Shown: one piece after another, positions 1 to 5,295 of the stretch
Layout: each line of letters starts with the position of its first letter
Position numbering within the stretch: position 1 is the stretch's first letter
From: Nitrososphaerales archaeon TH5893
GTDB lineage: Archaea; Thermoproteota; Nitrososphaeria; Nitrososphaerales; Nitrososphaeraceae
Length of the DNA: 6,035 nt
Direction of reading: 5' to 3'
NCBI GenBank assembly: GCA_014523685.1
Contig: JAATVT010000064.1
Coordinates: 1-6,035 of the forward strand
Made by a program: the position numbers and the translations under genes
The notes under the pieces: generated by a model
What the model saw: the letters and a program-made list of their open reading frames with translations, nothing else
Database searches by the model: none
What the model was told of the DNA's origin: nothing

Positions 1-68
1 ATAAGCCGAGGACTAAATAATATTGTCTATTCATACTTTTATTGAACCTTGACAAATTATACTGATGA

Positions 69-869
69 ATGAATGAATCAGAGCTAAAGGACTTGTTTGT
101 CAGTTCAATAGAATCAGGACACATATTTGACAGTAAGAACAGGAATTTACCCTTTACAAATCCTAATAATAAAATAAGAATTAAAAGTGAAGGTTACTTC
201 GGACAATTTGACTTGGTAATTGCAATTTTGAATAAAGAAAACAAAGGTAAGACTTACCAGAATTCAGATGAGGTAGAGGCTTATTATAATGTACTGATGA
301 GGACAGGTCAACTAGCTGAAATTGCCAGAGCTGAAAAATGTAGGATAGACCGCATCTCTTTCTATCCTGTTGAGCTTAAATCTAGTTGTGATACTTTAGA
401 TGTACGTCTACCAAATCAAATTATGAATGGAATACTTACTTTTGGAAAGTCCATGGTCGTTCTAGATAAAAAACATATCAACAGAGCTTCACTTAGGTTC
501 TTACGTCTGCTTCCTGCAACTATTATAGGATATACTGGAACAAAAGACTTCTTCAGAATCTTGTCGGTGTTTGACAGAAATATAAATACAGGAATGTTTA
601 ATTTATCCAAAAGAAGGTTTGCTAAAACATTGGGAGAAAATGGTATTGTGGAAGGTATTGAAAGGATATATGGCAGGCTCCGCACTTTGGAGCGAATAAA
701 TCAAAAACTTGTGTTTAATGAGCTATATAATTCCAATCCTGGATTCTTAAAAGAAGAGATCGAATTCCTACGTCAATTTTCTAGTATCAAGACAGCAATG
801 ACGTACAGAAAACAGATCTTGAGCTTTGTCAAGGAAAGTGAAAATGATAAAATCAGCAATTACTTGTAG
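69..869 (+). CDS. Putative PD-(D/E)XK nuclease-like protein, 266 aa
   Basis: I do not recognise a named family, but the N-terminal half has the layout of a PD-(D/E)XK nuclease core. An acidic residue lies at the end of a beta strand (FGQFDLVIA, D48). About 50 residues later comes a strand with an ExK motif (PVELKS, E102 and K104). Then follow D108 and D111 and the helix start RLPNQI with Q117, and a hydrophobic strand (SMVVLD, about 128-133). In such enzymes D, E and K bind metal and cut DNA or RNA. The C-terminal half (about 175-260) is Arg/Lys-rich and mostly helical and may bind nucleic acid; this part is inference. The start is the middle of three overlapping ATGs (65, 69, 73); the other two run into stops within five codons. 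A weak T-rich TATA-like stretch lies near 36-44, so the message may be leaderless. It could also be an inactive nuclease-fold regulator. It is convergent with the hydrolase gene. Confidence 0.8.
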   Translation: MNESELKDLFVSSIESGHIFDSKNRNLPFTNPNNKIRIKSEGYFGQFDLVIAILNKENKGKTYQNSDEVEAYYNVLMRTGQLAEIARAEKCRIDRISFYPVELKSSCDTLDVRLPNQIMNGILTFGKSMVVLDKKHINRASLRFLRLLPATIIGYTGTKDFFRILSVFDRNINTGMFNLSKRRFAKTLGENGIVEGIERIYGRLRTLERINQKLVFNELYNSNPGFLKEEIEFLRQFSSIKTAMTYRKQILSFVKESENDKISNYL

Positions 870-1078
870 TTTTGTAGTGCTGTAAATTGATGAATTCAAG
901 AAAGTTTGGAAGCAAATTTTGTGTCAATAACAAGTTTGATTCTATACCTCAAACTTGCACTCGTATAAAATTAGGAATGAAAACCCTTCATGATAAAAAT
1001 GCGGCTGATTCGATAGAGGAGACCGAATGTTCCTACGAAGCTATATCGATCAATACTTTCTTAATCTTATTCGTATTG
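870..1078. other. Gap between convergent genes, no convincing gene
   Basis: This AT-rich gap separates the 3' ends of the nuclease-like gene and the hydrolase gene. A plus-strand reading frame of 73 codons (TTG at 887 or ATG at 890, ending at 1108) spans it and runs antisense into the end of the hydrolase gene. Its C-terminus has a short hydrophobic run (about residues 55-67). There is no clear promoter, no recognisable motif, and it overlaps a well-supported gene, so I treat it as chance. No good hairpin terminator is visible. Confidence 0.4.
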
Positions 1079-1873
1079 TCAATTCTTTTTCGGCATAGGT
1101 TCATTTAGAAATTCTTCAATTATTGAAACAGTCAAGTCAGGGATTTTGCTGTGTTCCATTCCTGTGGTGACTTCACCAATATATGCCCCGTGTATTCCAG
1201 GAAGTATCGAAAGTCGTGCATGCGGTAACAGTCGATACATTTCAACTGCGTGTTCAGGACGAACAACATCTTCATCGCTAATTATGATAAGTGCAGGTGC
1301 ATTAATAGAATGAATATCTTCTGCTTTCCAATCCTTAAACTCAATCATTCTTTTTTTATCCTTCTCATACATTTTAGACAAATCATTGAAATCAGGTGCT
1401 ACTTTTTCGTAAGCATCTTTCAATAGTTGTGGCATGTCCTTTATTGTTGAATGACTCAAAGATTCCCAAAACTGCGGATACAATCCGTCTCTTTTATAAA
1501 ATGTTGAACCCAAAATTATTTTTCGCACTAAATTCGGATACCGAATTGCAATTTGCATTGTTGTGTTTCCACCATTGCTAAAACCAAAAAAGTCGGCATT
1601 TTCAATCTTCAGATATTTCAGAACCGCTGCTACATCATCCGCGTCTTGATCAAAGGTTTCTGGTCTGTTTAAATCAGGGGTGTGTCCATGTCCCTGCAAT
1701 TCAATTGCAATAACTTGTCTATCATTTGCAAAGGAATGAAGCACTCGTCCAAATGAGGTTCGGATTGTAGAGCCTCCGCCATGAATTAAAACCAATGGTG
1801 CTCCTTTGCCATGTATTTCATAATACATTTTATGTCCGTTGATCGAAGCATAGCCGCTACTACTATCTTGCAT
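1079..1873 (-). CDS. Alpha/beta-fold hydrolase
   Basis: This is a soluble serine hydrolase of the alpha/beta-hydrolase superfamily. Counting from a possible GTG at 1930, the features in order are: NGHKMYYEIHG leading into the oxyanion-hole motif HGGG (50-53); the EGHG-like ELQGHG turn (77-82); the nucleophile elbow GFSNG with Ser118; a helical cap (about 145-205); the acid in ISDEDVV (probably D221); and the catalytic His247 in PGIHG. The triad is complete and the length is normal for the family. Three starts are possible: GTG 1930, ATG 1906 and ATG 1873. I prefer 1873 because a TATA-like box (tataaaa, minus strand, 1912-1906) would place transcription start near 1883, and because relatives typically begin just before the SGYASING segment. 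The substrate cannot be read from sequence; esterase, enol-lactonase or haloperoxidase-like activity are all possible. It stands alone, convergent with the upstream gene and divergent from the broken SnoaL-like gene. Confidence 0.92.
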   Translation of the reverse strand: MQDSSSGYASINGHKMYYEIHGKGAPLVLIHGGGSTIRTSFGRVLHSFANDRQVIAIELQGHGHTPDLNRPETFDQDADDVAAVLKYLKIENADFFGFSNGGNTTMQIAIRYPNLVRKIILGSTFYKRDGLYPQFWESLSHSTIKDMPQLLKDAYEKVAPDFNDLSKMYEKDKKRMIEFKDWKAEDIHSINAPALIIISDEDVVRPEHAVEMYRLLPHARLSILPGIHGAYIGEVTTGMEHSKIPDLTVSIIEEFLNEPMPKKN

Positions 1874-1905
1874 TACTTCTTTGATTAAGGTCGATGGTAC
1901 AGTCA

Positions 1906-1914
1906 TTTTATATC
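1906..1914 (-). promoter_or_regulatory. TATA box of the hydrolase gene
   Basis: On the minus strand the sequence reads gatataaaa. An archaeal start of transcription about 25 bp downstream would fall near 1883, ten bases before the ATG at 1873. This is the main reason for choosing that start. The match is by eye only. Confidence 0.4.
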
Positions 1915-1950
1915 TTGCGAATTGTTGCACTTTAGCTCTGATTATTCATC

Positions 1951-1966
1951 AGTTACTGAGGTAACT
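1951..1966. repeat. 6-bp inverted repeat in the divergent promoter region
   Basis: The arms agttac and gtaact flank the spacer tgag. The site lies between the minus-strand hydrolase promoter and the TATA-like box of the plus-strand SnoaL-like gene, where an operator for a dimeric regulator could sit. Short repeats of this size also occur by chance, so function is inference. Confidence 0.25.
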
Positions 1967-2024
1967 AATCACTTCATTTCAGCAATTTCCTGATCTGGAC
2001 AGTCTTATAGATTCAATGAACAAA

Positions 2025-2031
2025 CTTATAA
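2025..2031 (+). promoter_or_regulatory. TATA-like box ahead of the broken SnoaL-like gene
   Basis: The plus strand reads cttataa here. A transcript starting about 25-28 bp downstream would begin close to 2056, where the homologous reading frame begins with an ATA codon rather than ATG. That geometry fits an ancestral leaderless gene whose start codon has been lost. Confidence 0.35.
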
Positions 2032-2055
2032 CATAAGATATCACAAGACCAAAGT

Positions 2056-2434
2056 ATATCGGATATCAAGACACCTGCAGACTTACTCTATTTACAGGTG
2101 GAAGAATTCAATAGGGGGAATATAAGCTTCCTGATGACGCTCTATGAAAAAGATGCATGTTTTGCCTCTAAGCCAGGACAAGTTGTTCAGGATCTAGAAT
2201 CTATACGCCGATCGCTACAAGGCTTTATTGATATGAAAGTGAAATTAGAAGCCAAGAGTAAGGAGAGTAATCCAGGCAGGTAACCTTGCCCTACTAACTA
2301 CTGAATGGTCGATCGTTGGAACTGAACCTGATGGCAAACCAATTAATCTTAATGGCAGAGGTACAGTGGTTCTCCGTTCACAGTTCGATGGCAGTTGGCT
2401 CATGGTCATAGAAAATCCTTGGGGAACAGACTAA
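2056..2434 (+). pseudogene. Frameshifted SnoaL-like (DUF4440/NTF2-fold) gene
   Basis: Two adjacent frames together give one NTF2-like protein of about 125 residues, the usual size of SnoaL-like/DUF4440-type proteins. Frame one (2056-2265) contains TPADLL, VEEFNRGNISFLMTLYEKD, PGQVV and ESIRRSL. It ends at a TAA at 2281-2283. Frame two (2267-2434) continues without loss as VIQAGNLALLTTEWSIVGTE, then a DGKPINLNGRGTVVLR segment, DGSWLMVIENPWG, and a stop. Removing one base at about 2266 joins the halves exactly where the fold expects continuity. The frame has no ATG: upstream of a GTG at 2098 it is already homologous back to about 2056, and the next in-frame stop is at 2029. Both defects point to a decaying gene. 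A sequencing error at 2266, or use of the GTG for a short product, cannot be excluded. Intact relatives are small cyclase/isomerase-like or uncharacterised ligand-binding proteins. Confidence 0.8.
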
Positions 2435-2640
2435 TCAAAAGGCATTTTAATGAATCAAATTCAACTACTAATATATATGAAAAAGAGTCATTACCATTCT
2501 ATAGTAACTTGCCTGAAACCTTAATTCATCGTTGCCCGTGCCCTTTACTGTGTTTACCTCAGCCAAACCTCAGTCTCTTCCAACAATTTTGTACACGTAA
2601 ACAAGAAGGAATTATTAAATATCCTTAGCTCGAGCTAATA
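2435..2640. other. Gap between convergent genes, no gene seen
   Basis: This AT-rich stretch separates the 3' end of the broken SnoaL-like gene from the 3' end of the minus-strand duplicated-domain gene. An open frame of 77 codons (2395-2628) crosses it but overlaps the SnoaL-like remnant in another frame and shows no motif. The only structure is the palindrome at 2625-2638. Confidence 0.4.
2625..2638. repeat. 14-bp perfect palindrome after a stop codon
   Basis: The sequence ttagctcgagctaa equals its own reverse complement and ends three bases before the stop codon of the minus-strand gene at 2641. As RNA it could form only a 5-bp stem with a 4-base loop. It may be a weak transcript-end hairpin or a protein-binding site. 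No U-run follows on either strand. Confidence 0.35.
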
Positions 2641-3234
2641 TCAATGGAAACGCGATTCTAAGACATCCACCAAGTTAGGATGCTCATCTCTTAAAGTATT
2701 TAAAATTACATCACATATTAACAATAACATAAATGCACTATTAGCTATCCAATTCCTTTCTTTTTCTTTCATATGTTCTAAATTCTTTTTCAGCTCTTCA
2801 ATCTTCGGCTCATGTATTTCAGGCGTATAAAGATCCTCTAGTCTTCCACTAACTGGTAAACCGAGGAGTTTATTTATTGTGTTAACCATCATTTTTGCAA
2901 GTTCAAATGCTTTTATTTCATACGCTTTATCTGCCTGCAAAACAGGTATAACTTCCTGTTTTTCTATAGTGTGGTTGTTAATTATATCGTTAACCTTTTT
3001 TTCTAATGCTGTGGTTTGTATAATTTCATAGCAAATCACCATTAGCATTTTTGCATTGGCTCTTAGCATCGATTCGAGTGTTTTATTATCTATTTGTAAG
3101 AAATTCTTTCTAAGTTCATCAATCACAAATCTATACATCTCGGGTGCATACTCAATTTCTCCACTACTTAGTGGCTTATCAATGAGTTTTCCTATTAATT
3201 GAACTATTGTTTTGTTTAGTTCATGTGCGTTCAT
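2641..3234 (-). CDS. Uncharacterised helical protein with a tandem domain duplication, 197 aa
   Basis: I do not recognise this family. The protein is predicted all-helical and contains two diverged copies of one unit. Copy A is about residues 4-74 and copy B about 110-180, joined by a charged linker. Matching landmarks in A and B are HELNKTIVQLIGKLI with FELAKMMVNTINKLL, YAPEM with YTPEI, IDELRKN with IEELKKN, and RANAKMLMVICYEIIQT with IANSAFMLLLICDVILNT. By eye about a third of aligned positions are identical, with a Cys and a preceding hydrophobic stretch kept in both. The hydrophobic helices are too short and too mixed with charge for confident membrane spans, so a soluble helical bundle is more likely. 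There is no signal peptide and no catalytic motif. The start is ATG 3234, with a TATA box about 60 bp upstream giving a leader of about 30 bases. Neighbours give no functional clue. Confidence 0.85.
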   Translation of the reverse strand: MNAHELNKTIVQLIGKLIDKPLSSGEIEYAPEMYRFVIDELRKNFLQIDNKTLESMLRANAKMLMVICYEIIQTTALEKKVNDIINNHTIEKQEVIPVLQADKAYEIKAFELAKMMVNTINKLLGLPVSGRLEDLYTPEIHEPKIEELKKNLEHMKEKERNWIANSAFMLLLICDVILNTLRDEHPNLVDVLESRFH

Positions 3235-3291
3235 TTAATTTAATGTAATCAAATCCTTCAGAGTACTTTAACCCTCGAAATGATTTAAGCA

Positions 3292-3299
3292 TTTATATC
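3292..3299 (-). promoter_or_regulatory. TATA box of the duplicated-domain gene
   Basis: On the minus strand the sequence reads gatataaa. Transcription would start near 3266, giving a leader of about 32 bases before the ATG at 3234. The leader includes gaagga near 3257-3262, too far from the ATG for a standard ribosome site. Confidence 0.4.
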
Positions 3300-3394
3300 A
3301 ATTGTAAAATGAGCATGAAACTATCACAAAATATGGCTAAATACTATGTTCTCCACCACTGTACGAGTAACCAATTTACTACGCCTTGGCCTAG

Positions 3395-3427
3395 GGAGAC
3401 TCAGCGAACGGGGAACGTTCTGGCTCC
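3395..3427. repeat. Compound hairpin in the GC-rich region
   Basis: The outer stem pairs ggag (3395-3398) with ctcc (3424-3427). The middle stem pairs cag (3402-3404) with ctg (3420-3422). The inner stem pairs aacg (3407-3410) with cgtt (3416-3419), around the loop gggaa. Small internal loops separate the stems. This was found by hand; no folding energy was calculated. Confidence 0.35.
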
Positions 3428-3559
3428 ATATCGTGACTCATGCTGGTTTTCCTGGGGTTTCATCATTACCAATCAATTTACTGAGATTAACAAAGTTAAT
3501 CATGCCTTTAATATGAGTGAGGGTGTAAGAATATTCCGTGCATACGGCATAATTTGTCT

Positions 3560-3607
3560 CCGCAGGCCAGACTCATCTTCATAGGTATATGGTTGAGTCT
3601 CCTGCGG
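3560..3607. repeat. 14-bp stem inverted repeat with 2-base bulge
   Basis: The left arm ccgcagg (3560-3566), bulge cc, then agactca (3569-3575) pairs perfectly with tgagtct (3594-3600) followed by cctgcgg (3601-3607). The loop is 18 bases. A GC-rich stem of this length is unusual for this AT-rich window. No T-run follows on either strand, so a simple terminator is unlikely. Confidence 0.55.
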
Positions 3608-3714
3608 TAGTACTGTGCATCCATTAGTCTCGTCTTTCAGCTCAGATTGGTTTCCTCTTCTTGGCTTAGATTAGAAAAGATAGGGGGATATTATCACAAT
3701 TAGTGGTTCATAGT

Positions 3715-4047
3715 TCATCCGACTCTTTTCATTTTTGAACCGCAATCAGGACACGCAATTTCATTATGTTCCTTTCCACAACTCATGCAATAATACTTCA
3801 GCGGTTTACCTTGATCTCCTGTCTTTGGCGACGAAAGCCAACCAAACAAATTCTTTATTCCATCCATACCTCCAAATCTTTTGATTTCATTCCTATTTCG
3901 AAGGTATACCATAAGGACAAAAAAACTAGCTAGAGAAATGAAATCGTATGGGTAAGGAAGCAAGTAAACCAGGATAGAACCAATACCCATGAATAATATT
4001 AGCCACTTTACACGATGGATTATAAAACGCCTGGTATTGTCGTTCAT
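3715..4047 (-). CDS. Two-helix membrane protein with C-terminal zinc ribbon, 110 aa
   Basis: The N-terminus is short and basic (NTRRFIIHRVK). Two hydrophobic segments follow, about residues 15-31 (LILFMGIGSILVYLLP) and 34-50 (YDFISLASFFVLMVYL), separated by a Pro-Tyr turn. A basic stretch (RNRNEIKR) then gives an inside location for the tail. The C-terminus carries two knuckles, CMSC and CPDC, about nine residues apart, which should bind one zinc in a rubredoxin-like ribbon. I chose ATG 4047 over an in-frame GTG four codons upstream (4059). An A-rich box at about 4066-4074 on the minus strand would put the start of transcription nearly at that ATG. Similar membrane-plus-ribbon proteins are common and uncharacterised in thaumarchaea; a role in membrane-bound regulation or complex assembly is only a guess. 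Confidence 0.85.
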   Translation of the reverse strand: MNDNTRRFIIHRVKWLILFMGIGSILVYLLPYPYDFISLASFFVLMVYLRNRNEIKRFGGMDGIKNLFGWLSSPKTGDQGKPLKYYCMSCGKEHNEIACPDCGSKMKRVG

Positions 4048-4065
4048 AGGATTATGCACTTGATC

Positions 4066-4074
4066 GCTATTTTT
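4066..4074 (-). promoter_or_regulatory. Weak TATA-like box of the zinc-ribbon membrane gene
   Basis: On the minus strand the sequence reads caaaaaata, about 20-25 bp before the ATG at 4047. If used, it would give a leaderless transcript. The match to consensus is poor. Confidence 0.22.
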
Positions 4075-4155
4075 TGAAATGGACTAATGCCAGGGTCAAT
4101 AATCCAAAATTTGATCGTGGCCAGCCCTCCTAACATGATAACAATAATATGTTCA

Positions 4156-4797
4156 TTACGATCCTGTACTGTTTGTTGTATTCATTGTCCCGGTCAATGC
4201 TTGAAAGAAGGGCTCATATTCAGCTGAAGAAGGTTTAACCACCCCAAGCTGAACTAGAAATGTAAGGTCGTCTCGAATTGCCTTATGCTCAGCAATTTTT
4301 CCATCTTCACCTATACGATATATGTGAACAGCTTCATAGGAAATGTTCTTTCCAGTAGGTGGAAGTATGAAGAAGTTGCCTGTATTTGTACCTGTAATAT
4401 TCAATATAGTAACGACTTTATCACCTTGGGCAATAATCTGCTGCTCTTCGTGATGGAGATTTGGAAAAGCAATACGTAGGTTTTCAACGGTATCTATAAA
4501 CTCCTCAGGCCCCCTTAGCTGCCCTCTAACGGGGTCTACTTGTGATTCGTGATTGAAGTACTGTGGACTTATGAACTTAGAAACATTACTTACATTTCCG
4601 GTGTTAAAGGCGTCTGCAACTCGTCTAACAGTATTAATATTGTTCTCTTCGGTTGATTGTGCTAAGACCTTGGTAATATCAAATTTCGGATATGCAACTA
4701 CTAACAATAATAATCCAACAAATGCAAAAGTAAAAGAACTAGAGCTTAGGCCAAAATCTGAGGGTATAGCATATTTTTTTCCATTTGCCTTAATCAT
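4156..4797 (-). CDS. Exported SnoaL-like (ester cyclase type) protein, 213 aa
   Basis: The N-terminus is basic (MIKANGKK) and is followed by a hydrophobic segment at about 21-36 and a possible cleavage region near KVLAQS (43-48), so the protein should be exported or membrane-anchored. The mature part is a SnoaL-like NTF2-fold domain (about 53-190). It has VADAFNTGN, YFNHES (H83), RGPEEF (95-100), AFPNLHHEE, then IIAQGDKVVT, the GTNTGNFF strand, LPPTGKNISYEAVHIYRI, and DGKIAEHKAIRDDL with H171 and D176/D177. Family members bind small ligands in a cone-shaped pocket; some cyclise polyketides, but most archaeal ones have no known substrate. The mature chain has several N-x-S/T sequons (N68, N71, N133, N151, N206, N209), fitting a glycosylated surface protein. 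The tail is Thr/Asn/Ser-rich. A strong TATA box 25 bp upstream implies a leaderless message. Confidence 0.9.
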   Translation of the reverse strand: MIKANGKKYAIPSDFGLSSSSFTFAFVGLLLLVVAYPKFDITKVLAQSTEENNINTVRRVADAFNTGNVSNVSKFISPQYFNHESQVDPVRGQLRGPEEFIDTVENLRIAFPNLHHEEQQIIAQGDKVVTILNITGTNTGNFFILPPTGKNISYEAVHIYRIGEDGKIAEHKAIRDDLTFLVQLGVVKPSSAEYEPFFQALTGTMNTTNSTGS

Positions 4798-4816
4798 TTA
4801 ATTGAACTATTATACA

Positions 4817-4828
4817 TTTTATATAAAG
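4817..4828 (-). promoter_or_regulatory. Strong TATA box of the exported SnoaL-like gene
   Basis: On the minus strand the sequence reads ctttatataaaa. Its centre is about 25 bp before the ATG at 4797, so the transcript should start at or next to the start codon. The core tttatataaa is its own reverse complement, so it could in principle also fire toward the DUF1059 gene. Confidence 0.6.
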
Positions 4829-4903
4829 ATTGTAACCTCATTAGAATACTATTAGATAATCTTCGCTAACCCGTGGTAGATAGTCAATTGAAGAATCGAG
4901 CAA

Positions 4904-4912
4904 CTTATATAA
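4904..4912 (+). promoter_or_regulatory. TATA box of the DUF1059 gene
   Basis: The plus strand reads cttatataa. Its centre lies about 30 bp before the ATG at 4938, predicting a leader of only a few bases. No Shine-Dalgarno-like sequence precedes this ATG, in keeping with leaderless or near-leaderless translation. Confidence 0.55.
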
Positions 4913-4937
4913 TTCAACTTACAAATCCTATAACGAT

Positions 4938-5132
4938 ATGACATTATCAATAAACTGCAAAGATGCGGGAGATCCAGTCTGTACTCATACAATGTATGGC
5001 GACACAGAGGATGAACTCATAGCAAATGCAAAGAAACATGGGATTGAGGTTCATGGTTATACTGAAGAAACATGGAATGAAGAAATGTCCAAAAATATGG
5101 ACAATATTAAGAAATTTATAAAGAGTGCTTAG
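4938..5132 (+). CDS. DUF1059 family small protein, 64 aa
   Basis: This is a small cytosolic protein of the DUF1059 family (predicted metal-binding, function unknown). The diagnostic parts are INCKDAGDPVC (C7, C15) followed by TH (H17), then the helix TEDELIANAKKHG (H34) and EVHGYTEE (H39). The Cys and His residues could form a small metal site, which is inference. Full length for the family is about 55-65 residues, so it is intact. The last 20 residues form a charged helix. It is transcribed divergently from the exported SnoaL-like gene, with about 140 bp between the two starts and separate TATA boxes. Proteins of this family recur in several copies in thaumarchaeal genomes; their role there is not established. 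Confidence 0.9.
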   Translation: MTLSINCKDAGDPVCTHTMYGDTEDELIANAKKHGIEVHGYTEETWNEEMSKNMDNIKKFIKSA

Positions 5133-5153
5133 ACAAAGTATCAGTTACCTCGA

Positions 5154-5163
5154 TTTAATTTTT
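5154..5163 (+). terminator. T-rich terminator candidate after the DUF1059 gene
   Basis: The run tttaattttt lies about 20 bases after the stop codon, and a second run (gttttta) lies at 5184-5190. Archaeal RNA polymerase commonly stops at T-rich tracts without a hairpin. Support is compositional only. Confidence 0.3.
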
Positions 5164-5193
5164 AGTTAAGTCTTCAGTATAATGTTTTTAAGT

Positions 5194-5249
5194 GGCTAAT
5201 AGAGGAAAAAAGTTCGTAAATCCTCTCTTACTGAACTTTTCAGTTAGCC
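5194..5249 (+). other. Nested inverted repeats with pseudoknot topology
   Basis: Three complementary pairs are interleaved. The outer arms are ggctaa (5194-5199) and ttagcc (5244-5249). Inside, agagga (5201-5206) pairs with tcctct (5221-5226). The loop of that hairpin holds aaaagttc (5208-5215), which pairs with gaactttt (5233-5240) beyond it. This order (A B C B' C' A') is an H-type pseudoknot closed by an outer helix, or two mutually exclusive hairpins. It lies between the DUF1059 stop and the cyclophilin gene. Whether it is transcribed is unclear, because the best cyclophilin TATA box lies downstream of it. Confidence 0.45.
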
Positions 5250-5250
5250 C

Positions 5251-5267
5251 CTATTATTAATTAATAG
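5251..5267. repeat. AT-rich inverted repeat before the cyclophilin gene
   Basis: The arms ctatta (5251-5256) and taatag (5262-5267) flank five bases and directly follow the nested repeats. It lies just upstream of the cyclophilin TATA-like box and could be an operator, or chance in AT-rich DNA. Confidence 0.2.
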
Positions 5268-5289
5268 CAATTCTTGTTCGATCTAAAGT

Positions 5290-5295
5290 TTTATA
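5290..5295 (+). promoter_or_regulatory. TATA-like box of the cyclophilin gene
   Basis: The plus strand reads tttata, about 55 bp before the ATG at 5346. Transcription would start near 5317-5320 and give a leader of about 28 bases containing the purine-rich tggggggaaa tract. This supports ATG 5346 over the earlier in-frame TTG at 5274. Confidence 0.35.

Larger units (their letters stand above)
3235..3714. other. 480-bp region without a convincing gene; GC-rich, structured
   Basis: No frame here shows a recognisable protein. A plus-strand frame of 91 codons (3309-3584) exists but lacks a well-placed promoter and any familiar motif; minus-strand frames are all short (up to about 38 codons from an ATG). 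The part from about 3361 to 3480 is close to 47 percent GC by my count, well above the surrounding genes. The region holds two GC-rich hairpins (3395-3427 and 3560-3607), and the heptamer agactca occurs twice directly (3397-3403, 3569-3575) and once inverted (3594-3600). It may encode a structured RNA or be the worn remains of an acquired element. Confidence 0.45.

Noticed and set aside
49..66. Bacterial-type -35 box (ttgaca) ahead of the first gene
   Set aside because: Other promoters in the window are archaeal in type, and no properly spaced -10 box fits before the start codon.
416..685. Minus-strand open frame of 89 codons
   Set aside because: It lies wholly antisense to the well-supported nuclease-like gene, has no motif, and is explained as its shadow.
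887..1108. Plus-strand frame of 73 codons with a hydrophobic end
   Set aside because: It has no promoter or recognisable domain and runs antisense into the 3' end of the hydrolase gene.
2260..2270. Programmed ribosomal frameshift joining the two SnoaL-like frames
   Set aside because: There is no classic slippery heptamer or stimulatory structure, and the homologous frame also lacks an ATG, so decay is simpler.
2098..2283. Independent 61-residue protein starting at GTG 2098
   Set aside because: The homology continues upstream of the GTG in the same frame and downstream in the next frame, so this is the middle of a broken SnoaL-like gene rather than an intact small gene.
2395..2628. Plus-strand frame of 77 codons
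   Set aside because: It overlaps the end of the SnoaL-like remnant in the wrong frame and its translation shows no domain.
4285..4801. Two plus-strand open frames (4285-4479 and 4553-4801)
   Set aside because: Both are antisense to the exported SnoaL-like gene, whose frame is supported by family motifs and a promoter.
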